Below, one piece after another: positions 1 through 7,269 of a stretch of 37,054 nucleotides of DNA. The stretch comes from an uncultured Agathobaculum sp. GTDB taxonomy: Bacteria; Bacillota; Clostridia; Oscillospirales; Butyricicoccaceae. Both the position numbers and the translations under genes were made by a program. How positions within the stretch are numbered: position 1 is the first letter of the stretch; every line of letters begins with the position of its first letter. The notes beneath the pieces are model-generated. The model was not told the DNA's origin and searched no databases. It was given only the letters and a program-made list of their open reading frames with translations. Location of the stretch: assembly GCA_934504345.1 (NCBI GenBank), contig CAKSVR010000020.1:1-37054 (forward strand), read 5' to 3'.

Positions 1-41
1 CAGTGTGGAGGTCAAGAGTTCGATCCTCTCCGTCTCCACCA
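1..41 (+). tRNA. 3' end of a tRNA, probably tRNA-Val(GAC)
   Basis: The window opens inside a tRNA. The T arm (loop TTCGATC with flanking AAGAG/CTCTC), the 3' acceptor strand CGTCTCC, discriminator A and an encoded CCA end at 41 are visible. The first bases read as anticodon position 36 = C, then A37, G38, the 3' anticodon stem TGTGG and variable loop AGGTC. C36 with discriminator A limits the identity to Val or Ala. The A37-G38 pattern and AGGTC loop resemble Clostridial tRNA-Val(GAC). T at position 70 would also allow the G3:U70 pair of tRNA-Ala, so Ala is the alternative. The anticodon lies outside the window. The first T-stem pair is an A-C mismatch. Confidence 0.8.
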
Positions 42-43
42 TC

Positions 44-80
44 AAAACCGCTTGTTTCGTTGAAATGAGCGGTTTTTTCT
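44..80 (+). terminator. Rho-independent terminator of the tRNA
   Basis: Inverted repeat AAAACCGCT (44-52) and AGCGGTTTT (68-76) with a 15-nt loop, followed by a T-rich run. It starts 3 nt after the CCA end, as expected for a tRNA transcription unit. Confidence 0.85.
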
Positions 81-105
81 TTACCTTTTCCCTGCCGCAC
101 ACAAC

Positions 106-132
106 AAATGCGTCCCAAATCGGGACGCATTT
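106..132. terminator. Hairpin between convergent units
   Basis: Perfect 11-bp inverted repeat AAATGCGTCCC (106-116) and GGGACGCATTT (122-132) with a 5-nt loop. It sits between the tRNA unit and the convergent SLH gene, whose stop is at 148. Neither side has a long T run, so it may be a weak two-way terminator. Confidence 0.55.
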
Positions 133-147
133 TCATTCTCCGCGCTT

Positions 148-1998
148 TCACTTTGCCCGCGCGGCAACAATACGGATACGGCCGCCATAACGGGTATCCT
201 TATCGTAATAGCAGGTAATGCTGTACTTATCGAAGTTGTTCCGCAGCTCGGTCAGCGACAGCAGGCTGTAATTGCTGTCCGCATACAGGTACACATCGCA
301 GTCATCCGAAAAACGCCAGTTCTCACCGTCCTTGGTGACACCCAGCTGGGTGATGGCATCCGGATTTTTGATCTTCTCGAGTGCCCGCACGGCGGTGAGC
401 TGTCCATCCTCGATGGTCAGCCGCGCCGGACCGTAAGAAGCGCCAAGCGTCATATTCATCGTGCTGAGCGTGCGCTTTTCGCCGCCCACCAGATAGGTAT
501 AGCTGCCGGACAGGTTCATGTCGGTCGAGGTTTCCTTTACGCTGGTGATGATGCCGTATTCATACAGGTCGCCGGTGAAATCGCGCAGGATCAGGTCGGT
601 GATCTCTCCGGCGCTGTTGACCGCGCAGTAGCGCACGTTGGAATCCGTGAGCGTCGCGCCGTCCAGCCGCGAGTAGTACACGCGCTTTGCCGCGCCGTCG
701 TCGTTCACATCCAGAATACGCACATCGTTCGCCATGGTCTTGGTGCCGATGGTGCGGCCGGATACCTTGCCGCTGACCGCTACGGATTTCAGGATAGAAA
801 CATCGGTCCCGGACGAGCCGAAACCGATGGAAACCGCATCACCCTCGTCAATGGAGGTCTTGGAGCAGGGATAGACATAGCTTGCGCCGTCCGTTGCCGC
901 CACCGTGATGGTGCGGGCGGTGTAGCTGTTGCCGACTGCATTGGTGAATGTGCCCGTGCCGACCGCCGTCACCACACCCGCCACAGCGGAGGAATAATCC
1001 TCCGCCGGGAGAGCAGCTGCGACCTTGCCGTCACGGCCGAGCAGCAGCGTGATGATGTCGCCGGTGTTGAGCCCGCCGAGCGTGGAGAGCGCAAATGCGG
1101 CATCGCTCGTTTCGATCTCATAGGTGTTGCCTGCCACCGTCACCGAGCTGGGCGAGGCTGCGGACGGGCTCGCAGACTGGTAAGTGCCGGTCACAGCGTT
1201 GGCATACGCCCAGATGGTCGAGCCGGTGTAATACACCACATCGTACTTCTGCACCTTGTCGGCGGAGGAGGCATAGCCGTTGCGGTAAACCGTCTTGCCG
1301 TCCGCCGAAACGATGGCAGACAGGCCGGTTTCGACCACGAACGGGCCCTCCATCGTGTCCGAGAGCATACTGAGATAGTCGATCTCATGATTGCTGTTCA
1401 GCGTATAGCCGAGCGTTTCCGCGTACACCTTCCCCTCCTTGGTCTTGGTGTTCAGCAGATTGTAGAACAGATACATCATGCTGCGGCGTGTCATGGCCGT
1501 GCCCTTTGCCGCAGTGATGCGGCTGTTCAGGCCGAGCGACTGGTACAGCGCCAGCTGGCCGTAGGGATACGAGCCGGAAAAGTCGGCCGTGGAGTAGCCG
1601 AGCAGCTTGAGGACACCGGTCGCGGCCTCCTCAAGCGTTACCGTCCTGGTCGGCTTGTAGCTGCCGTCCAGATAACCGGACAGCCAGCCCTGCTGTACGG
1701 CAGTCTTGATGTAGCCCGCCGCCCAGTGCGTATAGGGCACATCCTTGAACGGCGACGAATTGGAAGCGCCGGACACCTGATCCTTATAGGTCGAGGCGCA
1801 GACCAGCATTTTCGCGTACTCTGCGCGGGTGACGGTGCGGTCGAGGTTCATATTGCCGCTGCTGTCGCCTGCCATGATCTCGGCGGAGCGGAGCACCTGC
1901 TCGATCACACTGTCCGAGGCTTCGGAGGCCGCAAACGCCGCCGGAGCGCAGCCGAGCAGCATCGCCGCCGACAGCACCAGCGAGATAAATTTTTTCAT
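148..1998 (-). CDS. SLH-domain cell-surface protein
   Basis: 616 aa. The N-terminus is a signal peptide: Lys-Lys, a hydrophobic stretch to about residue 20, then AFAASEA, which suits signal peptidase I cleavage. S-layer homology repeats follow at roughly 28-70, 82-136 (with FKDVP..HWA and GYLDGSYKP) and a weaker one at 148-186. SLH repeats bind pyruvylated secondary cell-wall polymers, so the protein is probably held non-covalently at the wall. The remaining 430 residues are beta-rich and Thr/Ser/Gly-rich, and I recognise no enzyme in them. The start is ATG at 1998 with AAAGGG upstream. The gene is separated from the efflux operon by a paired-hairpin repeat and is probably transcribed alone or by readthrough. 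The function beyond surface attachment is unknown. Confidence 0.85.
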   Translation of the reverse strand: MKKFISLVLSAAMLLGCAPAAFAASEASDSVIEQVLRSAEIMAGDSSGNMNLDRTVTRAEYAKMLVCASTYKDQVSGASNSSPFKDVPYTHWAAGYIKTAVQQGWLSGYLDGSYKPTRTVTLEEAATGVLKLLGYSTADFSGSYPYGQLALYQSLGLNSRITAAKGTAMTRRSMMYLFYNLLNTKTKEGKVYAETLGYTLNSNHEIDYLSMLSDTMEGPFVVETGLSAIVSADGKTVYRNGYASSADKVQKYDVVYYTGSTIWAYANAVTGTYQSASPSAASPSSVTVAGNTYEIETSDAAFALSTLGGLNTGDIITLLLGRDGKVAAALPAEDYSSAVAGVVTAVGTGTFTNAVGNSYTARTITVAATDGASYVYPCSKTSIDEGDAVSIGFGSSGTDVSILKSVAVSGKVSGRTIGTKTMANDVRILDVNDDGAAKRVYYSRLDGATLTDSNVRYCAVNSAGEITDLILRDFTGDLYEYGIITSVKETSTDMNLSGSYTYLVGGEKRTLSTMNMTLGASYGPARLTIEDGQLTAVRALEKIKNPDAITQLGVTKDGENWRFSDDCDVYLYADSNYSLLSLTELRNNFDKYSITCYYDKDTRYGGRIRIVAARAK

Positions 1999-2029
1999 GG
2001 GTTATTCCCTTTCTATGAGGTAAACAAAT

Positions 2030-2112
2030 CGTAGGGCGGGCTGCCCTCAGCCCGCCGCCGTCAATGGGTGCATACCGTTCAATCCGGCGGGGTGAGGGCA
2101 CCCCGCCCTACG
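2030..2112. repeat. Paired-hairpin repeat, copy 1
   Basis: Two 28-bp arms in inverted orientation (2030-2057 and 2085-2112) begin and end with CGTAGGGC/GCCCTACG. Each arm is itself a hairpin: left stem GGCGGGCT/AGCCCGCC with loop GCCCTC; right stem GGCGGGGT/ACCCCGCC with loop GAGGGC. It lies between the SLH gene start and the end of the efflux permease gene. The right arm is identical to that of the copy at 6952-7088. Confidence 0.85.
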
Positions 2113-2153
2113 GTATATTGCAAAGACATATTACAAACGGCGATATGCAAAAA

Positions 2154-3332
2154 TCAGTCATAACGCAGTGCATCGATCGGATTGAGTTTCGCCGCTTTAT
2201 TCGCCGGCATGAAGCCGAAGAACACGCCGATGAACACGGACACGCCGAAGCTCAGGCCGATCGCGCTGACACTCGGCGAAGCGTTGATGCCGATGATCTG
2301 GCCGGCGATGACGGCCACGGCCGCGCCGAACACGATACCGATGACACCGCCGAGCGCCGAGGTCGTGCCCGCCTCGATGACAAACTGCCGCATGATGTCG
2401 CGCCGCTTGGCGCCCAGCGACTTGCGGATGCCGATCTCGCGGGTGCGCTCGGTGACGGACACGAGCATGATGTTCATAATGCCGATGCCGCCGACCAGCA
2501 GCGAGATGCCCGCAATGCCGACCAGCACCATCGTCATCATCGAGGTCATTTCGTTCATCGAATCCACGATGCTCTGCATATCCGAAACCGAATAGTAATC
2601 GCTGTTCTGGAACACGGCGTACAGACTGTTCTCGAGGAGCGCTGTGCCCTGACTGTTGATGGACGAATCCCTGGTGGCGAACGTGTAGCTCGAGATTTCG
2701 CCGAACGTCAGCTTGGAGGCTGTCGTATAGGGCAGATACAGACAGTCGTCCGTCGAACCGGCGGTGGAATCGCCCTTTTCGTCCAGCACGCCCACGATGG
2801 TGATGATATTGCCGTTGACCTTGAGCGTCTGTCCGACCGCCCTGCCGCCGAACACGCTTTTGTTGATATAACTGCCGACTACCGCCACCTTGCTGCGGTT
2901 TTCGAGGTCGGAATAGGTCAAAAACCGTCCCTCCGACAGTGTCAGCTTGCCGATGGTGTCATACTGCTCGGAAACACCGGTGACGGTGGTGGACGAGAAC
3001 GAGTCCGAGTCCGTACCGTTCTTGACCTGCCCCATCACCTGTACGGTCGGGCTCATCGCGGAGAACACATCGGTGTTTTCCTCATACAGGTCGTACATAT
3101 CCTCGGCATCCACCGTGCGGGACGAGCCGCGGCCTGTCACCGAAACCGTGAGCGTGTTCGTGCCCATATCCTCGAACATACTTGTCACCTCGCCTGTCAT
3201 GCCCTGCATGAGCGACACGAGGATGATGACCGAGGCCACGCCGATGATGATGCCCAGCATGGTAAGAAACGCACGCATCTTGCTGCCCGAAAGGCTCTTA
3301 AAGGCCAGCTTGAAAGCCTGTGAAAATCCCAT
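2154..3332 (-). CDS. MacB/FtsX-type ABC transporter permease (YknZ-like)
   Basis: 392 aa. This is the permease of a MacAB-type efflux pump. It has one N-terminal membrane helix (about residues 20-45, RAFLTMLGIIIGVASVIILV), a long extracytoplasmic MacB_PCD-like domain (about 50-255), then three C-terminal helices in an FtsX domain with the typical MNIMLVSVTERTREIGIRKS segment. In Gram-positives such as B. subtilis YknXYZ, these pumps export peptides or protect against envelope toxins. The start chosen is ATG at 3332, preceded by AGGAGA at a good distance; the frame is open further upstream, but that stretch overlaps the ATPase gene. It is the last gene of the operon, and its stop is followed by the paired-hairpin repeat. 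The substrate cannot be told from sequence. Confidence 0.9.
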   Translation of the reverse strand: MGFSQAFKLAFKSLSGSKMRAFLTMLGIIIGVASVIILVSLMQGMTGEVTSMFEDMGTNTLTVSVTGRGSSRTVDAEDMYDLYEENTDVFSAMSPTVQVMGQVKNGTDSDSFSSTTVTGVSEQYDTIGKLTLSEGRFLTYSDLENRSKVAVVGSYINKSVFGGRAVGQTLKVNGNIITIVGVLDEKGDSTAGSTDDCLYLPYTTASKLTFGEISSYTFATRDSSINSQGTALLENSLYAVFQNSDYYSVSDMQSIVDSMNEMTSMMTMVLVGIAGISLLVGGIGIMNIMLVSVTERTREIGIRKSLGAKRRDIMRQFVIEAGTTSALGGVIGIVFGAAVAVIAGQIIGINASPSVSAIGLSFGVSVFIGVFFGFMPANKAAKLNPIDALRYD

Positions 3333-3336
3333 TGCA

Positions 3337-4059
3337 TCAATCTCCTCTCGGGAACGCATCGCGTGCCGGGCCGTCATAGATGATCTTGCCGTCCGCAACG
3401 CGCACAACGCGCCGGGCCTCCTGCGCGATGCCGTTATCATGCGTGATGAGCACGATCGTGTTGCCCTCATCGTTCAGCTTTTGCAGAAAGTCGAGCACCT
3501 CCCGGCTGGTGCGGGAATCGAGTGCGCCGGTCGGCTCGTCGGCAAGGATAACGGACGGGTCACCGGCCAGCGCCCGCGCGATGGAAACACGCTGCTGCTG
3601 ACCGCCGGAGAGCTGGCTCGGCAGGTTTTTGTACTTGCCTCCCAGTCCCACGCGGTCGATCTGATATCGTGCCCGCTGTGCCCGCTCGTCGGCGGGCATA
3701 CCGGCGTACAGCAGCGACAGCTCGACGTTTTCCTGCACGTTCAGCTTGGGGATCAGGTTGTACTGCTGGAAGATAAAGCCGAGGGTCTTGTTGCGTATCT
3801 CGGCCTGCTCATCGTCGGTCAGCTCGGAAACATCCTCGCCGTTTAAGTAATACTTGCCGCTCGTCGGCACATCCAGACAGCCGATAATGTTCATCAGCGT
3901 GCTCTTGCCCGAGCCCGACTGGCCGACGATCGCCACGAACTCGCCCTTGTATATCCTGAGCGAAACGCCGCCCGAGGCGCGGACTTCGGTGTCGCCCATA
4001 TGGTATATCTTGTAAATGTCACGCAGCTCGATGAGCGGCGTTTGCTCTGCGGTATTCAT
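3337..4059 (-). CDS. MacB/LolD-type ABC transporter ATP-binding protein (YknY-like)
   Basis: 240 aa. Complete ABC ATPase: Walker A GQSGSGKST (about 46-54, Lys52), Q-loop FIFQQYNLIP, signature LSGGQQQR, Walker B VILADEPTGALDS and switch His in LITHD. The sequence is typical of the MacB/LolD/YknY group, which energises FtsX-like permeases by mechanotransmission. The ATG at 4059 overlaps the TGA of the upstream adaptor gene by one base (TGATG); a GTG one codon earlier is possible. The ribosome site is a GGAGG that also encodes Gly codons of the adaptor tail, so the two genes are likely translationally coupled. The permease gene follows after 4 bp. Confidence 0.93.
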   Translation of the reverse strand: MNTAEQTPLIELRDIYKIYHMGDTEVRASGGVSLRIYKGEFVAIVGQSGSGKSTLMNIIGCLDVPTSGKYYLNGEDVSELTDDEQAEIRNKTLGFIFQQYNLIPKLNVQENVELSLLYAGMPADERAQRARYQIDRVGLGGKYKNLPSQLSGGQQQRVSIARALAGDPSVILADEPTGALDSRTSREVLDFLQKLNDEGNTIVLITHDNGIAQEARRVVRVADGKIIYDGPARDAFPRGD

Positions 4060-5867
4060 CACGGCATACCGCCTCCTCCGCCGCCGGGCGCGCCTCCTCC
4101 GCCGCCCGGCATTCCGCCTCCTCCGCCGCCGGGCGCACCGCCGCCCATATCACCGCCGCCGGGCATTCCGCCCATATCGCCGCCGGGCATCATGCTGTCG
4201 CCGTCCGAGGAGGACTGCGCCTGTATCTGCGGCACATAGACCGTGTCGCCCTCGCTGAGTCCGGAGGTGATCTCGATGCTGGTATCGTCCGACAGGCCGG
4301 TTTCGACCTCGACTGCACGCCAGCCGTCCGGCAGCACCGTGCCGCCGACCATGGTGTTATCCGTGTTCTTCGCGGAAGCATCCTTGACATACACGGTATT
4401 GCCGCGCTGCACCGCCGCGACAGGCACGGACAGCGCATCCTTGGATTCCTCGACCACGATGGTCGCATCCACGTTCATGCCGGGCAGCAGGCCGTCCGGC
4501 GCATCGTCGATACGCACCGTTACCGGATAAGTGGTAACGCCGTTCTGCGTTGTTCCCGCAACAGACACCTTGGTGACAGTCCCCTCGAAGGCATTGTCGT
4601 CACCGAGCGAGTCACAGGTGATGTTGACCGTCTGACCGGCGGCCACCTCGTTGACATCCAGCTCATCGAGCGAAATGTCGAACGTCAGGTAGGACAGGTC
4701 GTAGATGACGGCGAGCGTGGTCTGGCCGTTGGTGGCATCCAGCGTATCGCCCACCTTGATGTTCCTGGTGATGATGGTGCCGTCAATGGGTGCGGTGATG
4801 GTGTAATCCTCCAGCTTATCCACCGTGTTCTGATAGGAAAGCTGCTGCTGCTCAAGCGACAGCCTGCTGTTCGTCACCTGATTTTCCGTCTGGGTCGAGC
4901 TAAGCCGCGCCACGACCGTACCGGCCGACACGCGCGAGCCCTCAGAAACCGACAGACCGGCGACCGTACCGGCGGCCTCGGCGGTGATGGTGGATTCGCT
5001 CAGATAGGTAAAGCTCGCGCCCTGATTGCACGCCACGCCGTTGATGGTCGCCGTTGCAGCGGACGAGGTGGACAGACCGCCCGGATTGCTCACGCGGATG
5101 GTGACGTACTTGACGATCTGGTAGCCGTCGAGTACGGTTTCCTGTGCATCGATGGCCGTCACCGTGCCGGAGAGCGTTTCAAACGAGCTGTCCATCGTGA
5201 CGGTGGCTGTCGCGCCCACGCCGAACTGGGACACATCCGCCGCATTGAACGGCACCTTGAGCTCCATCGAGGACGAATCGCGCACATCTGCGATCTTTGC
5301 GCCAGCCTGTATCTGGTCGCCGACCGCAACGTACAGCTCGGTCACCATGCCGGCTTTCTTAGATGTGACCGTCAGATCATTCAGGCTTTCCGCCGTCTGG
5401 TTGTAGCTGTTGCGGCTCTGCTCGAGCTGGAGCTTGGCCTGCTCGATCTGGTTCTGCGCCTCGGTCTTGTCGATCTCATAGAGGGTATCGCCTTTTTTGA
5501 CCGTGTCGCCCTCCTCAAAGGTGCAGGAGAGCACATCGCCTTGTACGCTCGAGGTGACATCGTACTGGTTCGCAGGCTGGATGGTTCCGGTCGCGGACAG
5601 CGTTTTCCGGATGTCCTGCCGCTCGGCGGAGGCTTCGATGTAACTCTGCACCTCGTCACCCTTTTTGTTTGCAAGGAAGTGATGCGCGACAGCCGCACCG
5701 CCGAGCACCACGACCGCCGCCGCGATAATGACCGGCTTTTTGAGCTTTTTCCGTTTCTTTTTCCTGCCGGAAGCAGGCGGCGCACCGTTCGCAGCCTCGG
5801 CGGCTTTCCTGTGCGGGAGCTTTGGTTTGTCGAGCGGGAGCTTTGGTTTGTCGAATGGCAGTTTCAA
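4059..5867 (-). CDS. HlyD/MacA-family efflux adaptor with two tandem adaptor modules
   Basis: 602 aa, far longer than E. coli MacA (371). The first 45 residues are basic and repetitive (LPFDKPKLPLDKPKLP), followed by a membrane helix at about 46-65. Two adaptor-like modules follow. Module 1 (about 80-285) has lipoyl halves around GDVLSCTFEEGDTVKKGDTL and AGMVTELYVAVGDQIQAG flanking a coiled coil, then a beta-barrel. Module 2 (about 290-550) repeats the pattern (AAGTVAGLSVSEGSRVSAGT, coiled coil, IDGTIITRNIKVGDTL, barrel). The last 45 residues are a Gly/Pro/Met-rich tail. The start is TTG at 5867 with GGAGGG eight bases upstream; no better ATG exists. It is first in the operon with the ATPase and permease. 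It probably links the pump to the cell wall. Substrate unknown. Confidence 0.88.
   Translation of the reverse strand: MKLPFDKPKLPLDKPKLPHRKAAEAANGAPPASGRKKKRKKLKKPVIIAAAVVVLGGAAVAHHFLANKKGDEVQSYIEASAERQDIRKTLSATGTIQPANQYDVTSSVQGDVLSCTFEEGDTVKKGDTLYEIDKTEAQNQIEQAKLQLEQSRNSYNQTAESLNDLTVTSKKAGMVTELYVAVGDQIQAGAKIADVRDSSSMELKVPFNAADVSQFGVGATATVTMDSSFETLSGTVTAIDAQETVLDGYQIVKYVTIRVSNPGGLSTSSAATATINGVACNQGASFTYLSESTITAEAAGTVAGLSVSEGSRVSAGTVVARLSSTQTENQVTNSRLSLEQQQLSYQNTVDKLEDYTITAPIDGTIITRNIKVGDTLDATNGQTTLAVIYDLSYLTFDISLDELDVNEVAAGQTVNITCDSLGDDNAFEGTVTKVSVAGTTQNGVTTYPVTVRIDDAPDGLLPGMNVDATIVVEESKDALSVPVAAVQRGNTVYVKDASAKNTDNTMVGGTVLPDGWRAVEVETGLSDDTSIEITSGLSEGDTVYVPQIQAQSSSDGDSMMPGGDMGGMPGGGDMGGGAPGGGGGGMPGGGGGAPGGGGGGMP
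4066..4195 (-). repeat. In-gene GC-rich minisatellite coding the Gly/Pro/Met tail
   Basis: The 3' end of the adaptor gene is a degenerate repeat of about 20 bp units (read on plus as CCTCCTCCGCCGCCGGGCGC and variants) encoding GGGGG-MP, GGGGG-AP and GGDMGG units. On the coding strand it contains several GGAGG strings, the last of which acts as the ribosome site of the downstream ATPase gene. Confidence 0.8.
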
Positions 5868-5943
5868 GAGCGATTCCCTCCAAATGATGCAGTCTGCGCG
5901 GGTTATCGAAAAACACCGCTGTTGGTTTACAGCTTAAACAGAT

Positions 5944-5973
5944 ATTATGGAGAAACGGTGTACTGTCACGCAA
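5944..5973 (-). promoter_or_regulatory. Possible promoter of the efflux operon
   Basis: On the minus strand, TTGCGT (5973-5968), an 18-bp spacer and CATAAT (5949-5944) lie about 75 bp before the adaptor start. The match to sigma-A boxes is moderate. Confidence 0.35.
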
Positions 5974-6017
5974 TCTTCCCCGAACGTACACCAAAGCTAC
6001 ACCTGCGGATACAAGGA

Positions 6018-6047
6018 TTGGACAAACGGCTCGAAATATGAGATACT
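6018..6047 (+). promoter_or_regulatory. Possible promoter of the methyltransferase gene
   Basis: TTGGAC (6018-6023), an 18-bp spacer and GATACT (6042-6047), 115 bp before the start codon. A weak to moderate match; transcription from here would run through the heptad repeat. Confidence 0.35.
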
Positions 6048-6139
6048 GTAAAAAAGAGTGAAGAGTTTTCCTATGAGAACACGGAATCCGCTGCATCTCA
6101 CACTCTCTCCACTCTCCACTCTCCACTCTCCAATCTCCA
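6045..6139. repeat. ACTCTCC-heptad inverted repeat element, copy 1
   Basis: Starts with GAGTGAAGAG and ends with tandem heptads related to CACTCTC (at least five in a row to 6139), with a core containing CCGCTGCATCTC. A similar core, CCGCTGTATCTC, flanked by the same heptads occurs at 17666-17777, so these are copies of one element rather than simple low-complexity DNA. It lies in the 5' region of the methyltransferase gene, ending about 10 bp before its ribosome site. Confidence 0.7.
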
Positions 6140-6161
6140 ATCTGTTAGAAAGGTGATTTTT

Positions 6162-6929
6162 ATGTCCGACTGGAACGCTGCGCTGTACAGCAAATTTGAA
6201 AAAGACCGTACCCTGCCCTCTTACGACCTTGTGCGGGCGGTGGACATCCGGCCAAAGACCGTGCTCGACATCGGCTGCGGCATCGGCAACAGCACTGCCG
6301 TGCTGGCCGAGCATTTTCCGGAGGCGCACATCGTCGGCGCAGACAATTCGCCGGATATGCTGGCGCACGCCCGCAGGACCCATCCGTCGCTCGAATTCAT
6401 CGAGCTCGATGCCGCGCACGGCCTGCCGAACGTCACCGAGCGGTACGACCTCGTGTTCTCCAACGCCTGCGTGCAGTGGCTGCCCGACCATAAGACCATC
6501 CTGCCGCAGATGCTCGGGCTGCTGAACGACGGCGGCGTGCTGGCCGTCCAGATGCCGCAGCAGGCCAAGCATCCCATGCACAAGCTGCTGCGCGAAACCG
6601 CCCGCTCGCCTAAGTGGACAGCCAAAATCCCCTCGCTCCGGCAATACCATATGCTGACCGAGGAGGCATATTTCGACCTGCTGGCGGCAAATTCGTCCTC
6701 GTTCCGGATGTGGGAGGTCACATATTACCACGAAATGCCCTCGCACGAGAGCATCGTCGAGTGGTACAAGGGCACGGGTCTGCGGCCCTACCTCGACCAG
6801 CTCAGCGAGGCCGACAAGCCGCTGTTCGAGGCCGATGTGCTCGCCCGTGTGCGTGAGCTCTATCCCGTGCAGGAGAACGGGAGCATCATTTTCCGTTTCC
6901 CGCGGCTGTTCTTCACGGCAGTGAAATAA
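6162..6929 (+). CDS. tam: Trans-aconitate 2-methyltransferase-like SAM-dependent methyltransferase
   Basis: 255 aa, the usual size for Tam. The SAM-binding motif VLDIGCGIGNST lies at about 34-45, the acidic post-II residue in GADNSPDML, and the Tam-like FSNACVQWLPDH at about 105-116. The C-terminus has the family's WYKGTGLRPYLD segment. Tam methylates trans-aconitate formed spontaneously from cis-aconitate, relieving inhibition of the TCA cycle. The start is ATG at 6162 (MSDWN) with AGAAAGGTG upstream; an in-frame GTG at 6153 overlaps the ribosome site and was not chosen. The gene stands alone between a heptad repeat and a paired-hairpin repeat. A related small-molecule methyltransferase is possible. 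Confidence 0.85.
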   Translation: MSDWNAALYSKFEKDRTLPSYDLVRAVDIRPKTVLDIGCGIGNSTAVLAEHFPEAHIVGADNSPDMLAHARRTHPSLEFIELDAAHGLPNVTERYDLVFSNACVQWLPDHKTILPQMLGLLNDGGVLAVQMPQQAKHPMHKLLRETARSPKWTAKIPSLRQYHMLTEEAYFDLLAANSSSFRMWEVTYYHEMPSHESIVEWYKGTGLRPYLDQLSEADKPLFEADVLARVRELYPVQENGSIIFRFPRLFFTAVK

Positions 6930-6951
6930 ACAAATACCGTTTTCTCGATAC

Positions 6952-7088
6952 CGTAGGGCGGGGTGCCCTCACCCCGCCGTTCCCCTCCGAGCTGCATGAT
7001 GTTTATGGGATTACGGATTATGTGGTATCCGCTGTTGTTGTGTTTATGTTTCGATATACGCGGCGGGGTGAGGGCACCCCGCCCTACG
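6952..7088. repeat. Paired-hairpin repeat, copy 2
   Basis: Perfect 28-bp terminal inverted repeats (6952-6979 and 7061-7088), CGTAGGGCGGGGTGCC..., separated by 81 bp. Each arm also folds on itself (GGCGGGGT, six-base loop, ACCCCGCC). The region between the arms has no ORF of note. It lies between the methyltransferase stop and the VanW-gene promoter. Confidence 0.9.
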
Positions 7089-7141
7089 AACAACTGTATG
7101 AATCTGCTCCTAAATTCCGACCGTTTTTATCCGAATTGTAG

Positions 7142-7170
7142 TTGCGATTGACCCATTCCGGGTCTATAAT
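7142..7170 (+). promoter_or_regulatory. Promoter of the VanW-DUF975 operon, with a dyad in the spacer
   Basis: -35 TTGCGA (7142-7147), 17-bp spacer and a perfect -10 TATAAT (7165-7170). The spacer holds a perfect dyad, GACCC-ATTCC-GGGTC (7150-7164), which could be an operator. The start codon is 100 bp downstream. Confidence 0.65.
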
Positions 7171-7269
7171 ATAAAGGATGTCCCATGTCGAAAAACGGCA
7201 GATCCTGCGTTTGCTGTTTTTGGCATTTCATCATCCCAAACCGCATAAATACAAAAGAGGTAACACCCT

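Noticed and set aside
2064..3323. 419-codon His/Asp-rich open frame on plus
   Set aside because: Antisense shadow of the efflux permease. The metal-binding look (many His and Asp) comes from the reverse complement of its codons.
6045..6139. Possible CRISPR array in the heptad repeats
   Set aside because: Units are 7 bp with no unique spacers, and there are no cas genes.
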